Source of the DNA: Clostridiales bacterium | GTDB taxonomy: Bacteria > Bacillota > Sulfobacillia > UBA995 | DNA length: 5,896 nucleotides | Reading direction: 5' to 3' | Assembly: GCA_003517845.1 (NCBI GenBank) | Contig: DOZU01000067.1 | Location: 813 to 6,708 of the forward strand | Shown here: positions 1 through 5,485 of the stretch, piece after piece | Layout: the number at the start of each line of letters is the position of its first letter | Numbering within the stretch: the first letter of the stretch is position 1 | Made by a program: the position numbers and the translations under genes | The notes under the pieces: model-generated | Database searches by the model: none | Seen by the model: only the letters and a program-made list of their open reading frames with translations | What the model was told of the DNA's origin: nothing

Positions 1-1193
1 TGGAGTGGTCGGGCCACCGGGCCGAGCGGGAGTACTACGTCAATGACGCCGGCCGCCAGGTGGAACTGCTGGCCGAATCGCTGGAGGCGCGACTGCGCCA
101 GCAGCGGGGCGAGCCGGCCGCCATCCCCGATGGCGGCTATCCGGGCGAATACCTGGTGGACCTGGCGGCAGCGGCCCTCCGCGACCTGGGACCCGCCATC
201 CTCGATTCCCCGGACCGCCGCGACCTCCTGCGGGAGTATGCGGTCGAGCGTATGGTCGCTTCCCACCGCTCGGAGCTGGCCGCCTATGGCGTACACTTCG
301 CGACCTGGTTTCGGGAGGCGGCCTTCCGTACCGGCGGCCGCGTCGCGGAAGTCCTGGACCTCCTGAAACGCGGGGGTGCCATTTACGAGCGGGAAGGCGC
401 CCGCTGGTTCGCTTCCCGCCGCTACGGCGACGACAAGGACCGGGTCCTGATCAAGTCGGACGGGGAATACACTTACCTCCTGCCCGACGCCGCGTACCAT
501 CTCGATAAGCTCCGCCGCGGGCACGAGCGGCTCATCAACCTCTGGGGCCCCGACCACCACGGCTACATCCCCCGCATGCAAGCGGTGCTGCAGGCTTTGG
601 GCTACCCCCCCGGCACGCTGGAAGTGCTGATCGTGCAGTGGGTGCGCCTGTTGCGCGGCGGCGACCCCGTCCGCCTCTCGAAGCGGGGCGGGGTCACCAT
701 CCTCATGCGCGACCTGCTGGAGGAGGCGGGCACCGACGCCGCCCGCTTCTTCTTCCTGCTCCGTTCCCACGACAGCCCCATGGACTTCGACCTGGACCTG
801 GCCAAACTCAAGGCGGCGGAAAACCCGGTGTACTACGTCCAGTACGCCCATGCCCGCATTGCCAGCATCCTGCGCGAGGCGGAGCGCCGGGCTATCGCCC
901 CCGACCTCTCCCGCCTGGAGACCTTGTCTGAGCCTGCGGAGTTGGCCCTGGCCCGCAAGCTGGCCGACCTGCCGGCGGAGGTGCTGACCGCGGCCCAGCT
1001 TCGCGAGGTCCACCGCTTGACCCGGTACGCCACCGACCTGGCCACCCTGTTTCACAAGTTTTACGATACCTGCCGGGTGCTCGGCGATGATCCGGAAGTC
1101 ACGGGAACGCGCCTCGCCCTGGTGCAAGCTACCCGCATCACCCTGGGCAACACCCTGAGTCTGCTGGGGGTGTCGGCCCCCGAGCGGATGTGA
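1..1193 (+). CDS. argS: Arginyl-tRNA synthetase, 5'-truncated by the window edge
   Basis: Class I aminoacyl-tRNA synthetase that charges tRNA-Arg with arginine in the cytoplasm. The reading frame is open from base 3 and ends in TGA at 1191-1193, giving 396 visible codons. The family is usually about 550-560 residues, so roughly 160 N-terminal residues, including the HIGH-type signature, lie outside the window. Visible family landmarks in order: EYYVNDAGRQ (bases 30-59), the DHHGYIPRMQ segment, the KMSKS-equivalent loop RLSKRGG (LSKR at 675-686), the DAARFFFLLRS and DFDLDLA segments, ENPVYYVQYAHARI, and an all-helical DALR anticodon-binding domain with FHKFYDTCRVL, ending in the characteristic LGVSAPERM. 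No frameshift is visible and the C-terminus looks complete. The next gene starts 23 nt downstream with no obvious promoter between, so the two are probably co-transcribed. Identification is secure from the motifs. Confidence 0.97.
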   Translation, partial: EWSGHRAEREYYVNDAGRQVELLAESLEARLRQQRGEPAAIPDGGYPGEYLVDLAAAALRDLGPAILDSPDRRDLLREYAVERMVASHRSELAAYGVHFATWFREAAFRTGGRVAEVLDLLKRGGAIYEREGARWFASRRYGDDKDRVLIKSDGEYTYLLPDAAYHLDKLRRGHERLINLWGPDHHGYIPRMQAVLQALGYPPGTLEVLIVQWVRLLRGGDPVRLSKRGGVTILMRDLLEEAGTDAARFFFLLRSHDSPMDFDLDLAKLKAAENPVYYVQYAHARIASILREAERRAIAPDLSRLETLSEPAELALARKLADLPAEVLTAAQLREVHRLTRYATDLATLFHKFYDTCRVLGDDPEVTGTRLALVQATRITLGNTLSLLGVSAPERM

Positions 1194-1201
1194 GATTGGC
1201 C

Positions 1202-1210
1202 GAGGAGGTG
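1202..1210 (+). promoter_or_regulatory. Shine-Dalgarno that decides the GTG start at 1217
   Basis: GAGGAGGTG sits 6 nt before GTG 1217. The earlier in-frame GTG at 1190 overlaps the argS stop, lacks a purine-rich site at proper distance and would add MRLAEEVGP ahead of the signal peptide. Confidence 0.75.
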
Positions 1211-1216
1211 GGACCG

Positions 1217-2230
1217 GTGCGAACGCTGCTGGGCGCGGCCCTCCTGATCGTCTTGCTCGCCTCGCCTGCCGCCGCCTGGTCGATCGCGATCGAAGGTACC
1301 GAACTGCCGCTCACCGCCCCGCCCCGGGCCACCGAGGACGGCCCCTACCTGCGTTTCGGCCCCTTCCTCGCCGGCCTGCGCCTGGCCATCGCCTGGCCCG
1401 AGCCTCACCGACTCGAACTCCGCCGGCAGGGGACGACTCTCGCCCTGGACCTCCCGACGGGCGAGGTATGGCGGGACGGTGAGTCCTGGCCCCGCCCCGG
1501 CGCCCGGATGTTCGACGGCCAACTCTATCTGCCCCTGTTCACGCTGATGGAGGCCTTCGACCTGAGCAGGGAAGGACGCCAGGCCCCGCCTCAGCCGCCG
1601 CTCGAGATCCACCTCCTCGGCCGCTCCGTCCTGATCCGGACCCCGGGTGGCCGTTCCTTGCTCCTGGACGCCGGACCGGAAGTCACGCCTGAAGCCCTCG
1701 GGGATCTGGGGGTGGGACGGATCAATATTCTCGTAGTCACCGCCGCCGAGCCCGGCCGCACCGAGAACCTGGGTCAACTGCTGCGCCGCTTGCCCGTGGA
1801 CGAGGTGTGGGACGCCGGCTACGGTCCCGGACGCCTGGCCGACCTGCCTCCTGGCTACCGGCTGTTCCTCGAGGAACTGGCCGCCCGCGGCACCCCCTAT
1901 CGCCTGGCCCGGGCGGGCGAGCGGGCGGAGCCGGAACCGGGCGTAACCCTTGAGTTCCTGAGCCCCCGGGGCTTCCGCCCCCGCGCCGCGCAGCACGCGG
2001 TGGCCGCCCGGCTGGTCCACGGCGAGACGAGTTTCATCCTGGCGGGAGCCCTCGACGACTCCGCCCTCGCTCGCGTCCGCGACTGGCTGGGAGACGACGA
2101 TCGCGCCGATGTCTGGCTGGTGGGAAGTCCCCCCGACCCCGTCCCGGCCGCTGCTCTGGTTTTGGTGGGACCGCAGCAGGTCCGGTTCCGGTCCGACGGG
2201 ACCCGCCTGGAACGCCTTCCCGACCGGTAG
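1217..2230 (+). CDS. Secreted protein: Cu-amine-oxidase-N-like domain plus metal-less metallo-beta-lactamase fold
   Basis: 337-residue protein of unknown function. I chose GTG 1217 because GAGGAGGTG at 1202-1210 is a good Shine-Dalgarno for it and translation then opens directly with a signal peptide (MRTLLGAALLIVLLASPAAA, likely cleaved after residue 20). Residues about 24-116 resemble the copper amine oxidase N-terminal domain common in Bacillota cell-surface proteins (DGPYLRFGPFLAGL, then DGQLYLPLFTLMEAFDL). Residues about 129-330 follow the ComEC C-terminal / MBL fold: VLIRTPGGRSLLLDAG, LGVGRINILVVT, LPVDEVWDAGY, GVTLEFLSP, HGETSFILAGALDD. The metal-binding signature HxHxDH that should follow VVT is replaced by TAAEPGR (175-181). 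The later Asp (normally LTGD) and the PHHGS histidine segment are also gone (LAGALDD; VGSPPDPVP). It should therefore not be a metal-dependent hydrolase. It follows argS closely and is probably exported or surface-anchored. A binding or structural role is inference. Confidence 0.85.
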   Translation: MRTLLGAALLIVLLASPAAAWSIAIEGTELPLTAPPRATEDGPYLRFGPFLAGLRLAIAWPEPHRLELRRQGTTLALDLPTGEVWRDGESWPRPGARMFDGQLYLPLFTLMEAFDLSREGRQAPPQPPLEIHLLGRSVLIRTPGGRSLLLDAGPEVTPEALGDLGVGRINILVVTAAEPGRTENLGQLLRRLPVDEVWDAGYGPGRLADLPPGYRLFLEELAARGTPYRLARAGERAEPEPGVTLEFLSPRGFRPRAAQHAVAARLVHGETSFILAGALDDSALARVRDWLGDDDRADVWLVGSPPDPVPAAALVLVGPQQVRFRSDGTRLERLPDR

Positions 2231-2246
2231 GAAGCCTTCGCTCGAC

Positions 2247-2269
2247 GCTGCCGGAAATTCGGCGGCAGC
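2247..2269 (+). other. Hairpin between the secreted-protein gene and the rpoE promoter (possible weak terminator)
   Basis: GCTGCCG (2247-2253) pairs perfectly with CGGCAGC (2263-2269) around a 9-nt loop, 16 bases after the stop codon at 2228-2230. It lacks a T-run, being followed by CCTTGCCG, so it is not a textbook intrinsic terminator. Its place just upstream of a new promoter makes a boundary role plausible. It could equally only protect the 3' end of the argS transcript. Confidence 0.4.
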
Positions 2270-2271
2270 CC

Positions 2272-2300
2272 TTGCCGTCCCGCGCTTTCGGGTATAAAAT
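2272..2300 (+). promoter_or_regulatory. Sigma-A type promoter for rpoE - alr - carboxyltransferase
   Basis: A -35 of TTGCCG (2272-2277) is separated by 17 nt from a -10 of TAAAAT (2295-2300, five of six matches). The overlapping TATAAA at 2293-2298 is an alternative with 15-nt spacing. This A/T-rich patch stands out sharply in the high-GC surroundings. A start near 2307 would give a leader of about 30 nt before the TTG start at 2336. Confidence 0.65.
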
Positions 2301-2322
2301 GGCTTCGGTGAAACTGCCGAGC

Positions 2323-2330
2323 GAGGTGAG
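2323..2330 (+). promoter_or_regulatory. Shine-Dalgarno for the TTG start of rpoE
   Basis: GAGGTGAG ends 5 nt before TTG 2336. No ATG or GTG at a suitable distance begins the frame earlier, and the conserved helix starts only about ten residues later, so TTG 2336 is the best start. The same motif precedes the carboxyltransferase ATG at 3950. Confidence 0.7.
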
Positions 2331-2335
2331 GGCGA

Positions 2336-2728
2336 TTGGGCGAACTCAGCTATCAGCTACCCAGGGATACCGTGGGCGATGTTGCTTGTGCCTTGCTTCG
2401 CCAGCGCGGAGAGCCTATGCCCATCAAGGAACTCCTGCCCGCCATAGCCGCGAGCGGCCTGGTCCGGGCGGAGACGCCGGCCCGCGCTGCCGCCATCATC
2501 CATACCGAGATCAACCTGGACGGCCGGCTCACCCACCTGGGGGGCGGCATGTGGGGACTGCGCCAGTGGTCGTCGCGTCACGACCGCGATTCCCGGCGCG
2601 CCTCGGCCGCCGTTGAGCCGCCGGAAGGCGAGTTCCTGCCCCAGACGGAGTGCGATCCGGGAGACGCCGATGCCCGGGGCGCCTACGATGAGGGTTGGCC
2701 GGAGCACGGCGAGCGCTGGGACGAATGA
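2336..2728 (+). CDS. rpoE: DNA-directed RNA polymerase delta subunit-like HARE-HTH protein
   Basis: 130-residue cytoplasmic protein. Residues about 10-78 match the HARE-HTH winged-helix domain found in the Bacillota delta subunit: DTVGDVACALLRQRGEPMPIK..., a short helix-rich middle (AAAIIHTEINLDGR), then the diagnostic wing GGGMWGLRQW. A short basic linker (RHDRDSRR, 81-88) follows, then an acidic tail, with 13 Asp/Glu among the last 37 residues. This is the delta architecture; in Bacillus the tail is longer and the whole protein is about 170 residues. Delta raises transcription specificity and helps recycle RNA polymerase by displacing nucleic acid. Clostridial relatives often carry it between argS and pyrG, so its place after argS fits, although pyrG is not next here. 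It has its own promoter at 2272-2300. The racemase starts 46 nt downstream. The domain call is strong; a true RNAP-bound role is inferred. Confidence 0.85.
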   Translation: MGELSYQLPRDTVGDVACALLRQRGEPMPIKELLPAIAASGLVRAETPARAAAIIHTEINLDGRLTHLGGGMWGLRQWSSRHDRDSRRASAAVEPPEGEFLPQTECDPGDADARGAYDEGWPEHGERWDE

Positions 2729-2762
2729 TGGGCCGATCCCGCCGGCAGCCTATCCCCGGGGG

Positions 2763-2767
2763 AGGAG
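2763..2767 (+). promoter_or_regulatory. Shine-Dalgarno that decides the TTG start of the racemase
   Basis: AGGAG, within a GGGGGAGGAG purine run (2758-2767), lies 7 nt before TTG 2775. It fixes the start there rather than at upstream in-frame codons inside rpoE: the resulting N-terminus, MYIPAPLWAEIDLDAI, matches where alanine racemases normally begin. Confidence 0.75.
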
Positions 2768-2774
2768 CCGATAC

Positions 2775-3953
2775 TTGTATATTCCCGCACCGCTCTGGGC
2801 GGAAATCGATCTCGACGCCATCACCCACAATGTCCAGCGGGTACTGAAGCTCCTCGCCGCCGGCCGCGAGCGGCCGCCCGCACTCATGGCCGTCCTCAAG
2901 GGGGACGCGTACGGGCACGGGGCGGTGGCGGTGGCCGGGGCGGTCCTGGCGGCGGGCGCCCAGTGGCTCGGCGTAAGCACCCTGGCGGAAGCGATGGAGC
3001 TGCGCGAGGCCGGCATCGAGGCCCCCCTCCTGGTGTTCAACCCGCCGCTGCCCGACGAACTCGCCTCCTTCCCGACCTATCGCCTCACCGCCACCGTGGC
3101 CGACCTGGCCGCCGCCCGTCAGCTTGCCCCGGCCTGCCACCTCCAGGTGGACACGGGTCTGGGGCGCTTCGGCGCCGATATCGCCACCGCGGCCGCCATC
3201 CTGGCCGAGCAACCGGTGCAGGGGATCTACACCCATCTGGGGGTGTTCGACCTCCCCGAGCTGCGGTTCAGGTTCACCCGCTTCCGGGAACTGCTCGACC
3301 GGCTGCAGGCCTCCGGCCATCGCCCGGCCCTGGCCCACGCCGCCGCCAGTTCTTCCCTGTTGCTCGAACCCGCCACCCGACTCGACCTGGTTCGGGCGGG
3401 CAACCTCCTTTACGGGGTGTGCCCCGAGGGGTGCGTTCCGTCGGGCCTCGACCTCCGCGACGTCTGGCGGTTGCGGGCGCGGGTGGTCGCCATCCGCCAG
3501 GTGCCCGCGGGCGCCCGGGTGGGCTATGGCGCTGAACACCGGTTTCGGCGGCCGGCGCGGGTGGCGGTGGTGCCGGCCGGCTTCGCCGACGGCGTCGGGC
3601 TCGAGCCGGCGGGCCGGATGGATCGACCCCGGGTGCTCCTGCGCCGGCTGGTCCGGCTCATACTGCAGCGCGCCGGTTACGCGCTGCCCCCGGCCAACGG
3701 CGGGGTGGAGATCCGCGGCCGTCCCGTCAACCGGGTCGGCCGTCAGGGGATGGCGCACACCCTGGTGGATGCCACCGCCTTCTCCGACCTCACCCCCGGC
3801 GAGCCGGTGACCCTTTATGCCCGGCGGGCCACGGTGAACGCCCGGGTGCCCCGCGTGTATCTCCGCGACGGATTGCCGGTGGCGGCCCGAACCGGGGTGC
3901 CCCGTCCCATGACCCTCATCGACGACGTCCCTCAGCGAGGTGAGACGCCATGA
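2775..3953 (+). CDS. alr: Alanine racemase-family PLP enzyme, divergent
   Basis: 392 residues, fold-type III PLP racemase with an N-terminal TIM barrel and C-terminal beta domain. Alanine racemase interconverts L- and D-alanine for peptidoglycan in the cytoplasm. Landmarks: WAEIDLDAITHNV (8-20); PLP lysine K42 in VLKGDAYGHG; VDTGLGRFG (125-133); GIYTHL (150-155); VRAGNLLYG (206-214); catalytic-base tyrosine Y251 in VGYG; VPAGFADG (266-273); GRQGMAHTLVDAT (322-334); ARVPRVY (356-362). Length is normal to slightly long. Departures from the classical enzyme: the usually carbamylated Lys of LKVDTG is Gln124; the ANSA stretch is AAASS (189-193); CMD is GMA (325-327); THFATAD is THLGVFD; and about 25 extra, Arg/Leu-rich residues (282-306) lie between the FADG and GRQGM segments. 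It may belong to a separate Alr clade or act on another amino acid. It lies 46 nt after rpoE and overlaps the carboxyltransferase start by ATGA. Confidence 0.85.
   Translation: MYIPAPLWAEIDLDAITHNVQRVLKLLAAGRERPPALMAVLKGDAYGHGAVAVAGAVLAAGAQWLGVSTLAEAMELREAGIEAPLLVFNPPLPDELASFPTYRLTATVADLAAARQLAPACHLQVDTGLGRFGADIATAAAILAEQPVQGIYTHLGVFDLPELRFRFTRFRELLDRLQASGHRPALAHAAASSSLLLEPATRLDLVRAGNLLYGVCPEGCVPSGLDLRDVWRLRARVVAIRQVPAGARVGYGAEHRFRRPARVAVVPAGFADGVGLEPAGRMDRPRVLLRRLVRLILQRAGYALPPANGGVEIRGRPVNRVGRQGMAHTLVDATAFSDLTPGEPVTLYARRATVNARVPRVYLRDGLPVAARTGVPRPMTLIDDVPQRGETP
3937..3944 (+). promoter_or_regulatory. Shine-Dalgarno of the carboxyltransferase, inside the racemase 3' end
   Basis: GAGGTGAG lies within the last codons of the racemase, 5 nt before ATG 3950. 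Together with the ATGA stop/start overlap at 3950-3953 it points to translational coupling of the two genes. Confidence 0.75.
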
Positions 3954-5335
3954 CCCGGCTGGCCCTGACCGATACGACGCTCCGCGACGCCCATCAGTCT
4001 CTGCTCGCCACCCGCATGCGGCTCGAGGACATGCTGCCCATCGCCGAGAAGCTCGACGCGGTCGGCTTCCATTCCCTCGAGGTATGGGGCGGCGCCACCT
4101 TCGATGCCTGCCTGCGGTTCCTGAACGAGGACCCCTGGGAGCGGCTGCGGGCCCTGCGCCAGGCCATGCCCCGCGCCCGCTTGCAGATGCTCCTCCGCGG
4201 GCAGAACCTGGTAGGCTACCGCCACTATCCCGATGACGTGGTCCGCGAGTTCGTCCGCCGCTCGGCCGACAACGGCATCGGCGTCTTCCGGATCTTCGAC
4301 GCCCTGAACGACCCCCGCAACCTCGAGGTGTCCATGGCAGCGGCCGCCGCCGCCGGCGCTCACGTCCAGGCCACCGTGTGCTACACCACCAGCCCCTTGC
4401 ACGACGTCGATCATTTCGTGGACCTGGCCCGGCAGTTCGCCGCCATGGGGGCCCACTCCATCGCCATCAAGGACATGGCGGGCCTCATCACCCCCTACAT
4501 CGCCCACGAGCTGGTGTCGCGGCTCAAGGCGGAACTGGGCCTGCCGGTCCAGTTCCATTCCCACGACACCACCGGCCTGGCTTCCATGGCCTACCTGAAA
4601 GCGGCCGAGGCGGGAGCCGACGTGGTCGATACCGCCATCTCTTCGCTATCCGGCTCCACCTCCCAGCCGCCGGCCGAGTCCATCGTGGCCGCCCTGCAAG
4701 GTACGCCCCGCGACGCCGGGCTCGACCTCGAACTGCTGGCGGAGATCGCCGATTACTTCCGCAAGGTCCGCCAGAAATACGCCGCGTTCGACGTGGGCCA
4801 CCAGCTGGACGGGCGGATGCTGATCTACCAGCTGCCCGGGGGCATGCTGTCCAACTTCCGTTCTCAGCTCGCCGAGCAGAAGGCCCTCGACCGCCTGCCG
4901 GAAGTGCTCGAGGAGGTGCCCCGGGTCCGGGCCGACCTGGGCTACCCGCCGCTGGTCACGCCCTCGAGCCAACTGGTGGGCGCCCAGGCCGTCCTCAACG
5001 TGCTCGCCGGCGAACGCTACAAGCTGGTCTCCCAGGAGACCCGGGCCTACCTGAAGGGCCTGTACGGCAAGCCCCCCGGGCCGGTCGACCCGGAGGTCCG
5101 CCGCAAGGTCATCGGCGACGAGGCGCCGGTGACCGTCCGTCCCGCCGACTTGCTCGAGCCCGGCTTGCCCGAAGCTCGCCGCCAGGCCGCCCCCCATCTG
5201 GAGCAGGAAGAGGATGTGCTCTCGGTGGCCATGTTCCCCCAGGTGGCGCTGAAGTTCCTGGAAGAACGCACCGCCGCCCGCACCCGGGTGGATCAGACGC
5301 TGGCGGCTGAGGTGGCGGGCGTATATCCGGCCTGA
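3950..5335 (+). CDS. Biotin-dependent carboxyltransferase subunit (PycB / OadA / transcarboxylase 5S family), no biotin domain
   Basis: 461 residues. It moves a carboxyl group between carboxybiotin and an alpha-keto acid (pyruvate/oxaloacetate) at a divalent-metal centre. A DRE-TIM-type barrel covers residues about 3-300: DTTLRDAHQS (8-17, metal Asp8 and Gln16), LEVWGGATFDACLRFLNEDP (43-62), MLLRGQNLVGYRHYPDD (80-96), FRIFDALND (113-121), IKDMAGL (173-179, with K174 as the expected carboxylated lysine), HSHDTTG (203-209, metal histidines) and SGSTSQPPAES (234-244). The conserved PYC/OADA C-terminal domain follows to about residue 455. The protein stops there: no flexible linker and no AMKM-type biotinyl domain, unlike 570-600-residue OadA/PycB. 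It resembles the roughly 500-residue 5S transcarboxylase subunit in this. Neither biotin carboxylase nor carrier protein is in the window, so pyruvate carboxylase, oxaloacetate decarboxylase and methylmalonyl-CoA transcarboxylase all remain possible. It is translationally coupled to the racemase (ATGA overlap). Confidence 0.92.
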   Translation: MTRLALTDTTLRDAHQSLLATRMRLEDMLPIAEKLDAVGFHSLEVWGGATFDACLRFLNEDPWERLRALRQAMPRARLQMLLRGQNLVGYRHYPDDVVREFVRRSADNGIGVFRIFDALNDPRNLEVSMAAAAAAGAHVQATVCYTTSPLHDVDHFVDLARQFAAMGAHSIAIKDMAGLITPYIAHELVSRLKAELGLPVQFHSHDTTGLASMAYLKAAEAGADVVDTAISSLSGSTSQPPAESIVAALQGTPRDAGLDLELLAEIADYFRKVRQKYAAFDVGHQLDGRMLIYQLPGGMLSNFRSQLAEQKALDRLPEVLEEVPRVRADLGYPPLVTPSSQLVGAQAVLNVLAGERYKLVSQETRAYLKGLYGKPPGPVDPEVRRKVIGDEAPVTVRPADLLEPGLPEARRQAAPHLEQEEDVLSVAMFPQVALKFLEERTAARTRVDQTLAAEVAGVYPA

Positions 5336-5450
5336 ATGCGGCGGGGAACTTCCATCGCCGTCCGGCCGTCAGAATTCACGCGGAAAACTTTCGGGAGCCG
5401 GGAGGAGTTTGCTGAGCAAGGTAGAAGCACAATCAGGTCTACCCGGGGCG
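5336..5450 (+). other. Non-coding stretch after the carboxyltransferase gene
   Basis: I see no gene here. CGGCG (5339-5343) can pair with CGCCG (5356-5360) around a 12-nt loop, but there is no T-run, so termination is doubtful. A small inverted repeat TTGC-TGA-GCAA occurs at 5409-5419. G+C is visibly lower than in the coding regions. Confidence 0.5.
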
Positions 5451-5479
5451 TTGACGCCACCGGCAGCTTGTGGTACCAT
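5451..5479 (+). promoter_or_regulatory. Extended -10 sigma-A promoter for the SLH-protein gene
   Basis: TTGACG (5451-5456, five of six -35 matches) is followed after exactly 17 nt by TACCAT (5474-5479, four of six -10 matches) with a TG at 5471-5472 forming an extended -10. A start near 5486 is expected, leaving a leader of about 237 nt. Two inverted repeats overlap it: GGCG-TTGA-CGCC (5447-5458) across the -35 and the palindrome TGGTACCA (5471-5478) across the -10. They could be operator-like or chance. Confidence 0.55.
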
Positions 5480-5485
5480 CACCTC

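Noticed and set aside
1190..1216. Upstream GTG start for the secreted protein, overlapping the argS stop codon
   Set aside because: It has a poorer ribosome-binding site and puts MRLAEEVGP before the signal peptide; GTG 1217 has GAGGAGGTG at good spacing.
1061..2020. 319-codon open frame on the minus strand across the argS end and the secreted-protein gene
   Set aside because: It is antisense to two genes with clear motifs, its translation is Gly/Gln/Arg-rich without recognisable domains, and long spurious frames are expected at this G+C.
2613..2774. N-terminal extension of the racemase frame into rpoE
   Set aside because: The added 54 residues are Arg/Pro/Ser-rich with no family similarity and are the shadow of rpoE in another frame; TTG 2775 has a strong Shine-Dalgarno and the expected N-terminus.
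2529..3758. 409-codon open frame on the minus strand
   Set aside because: It is antisense to rpoE and the racemase; the translation is low-complexity Gly/Arg/His/Pro sequence with no domain, a mirror of the codon bias of the real genes.
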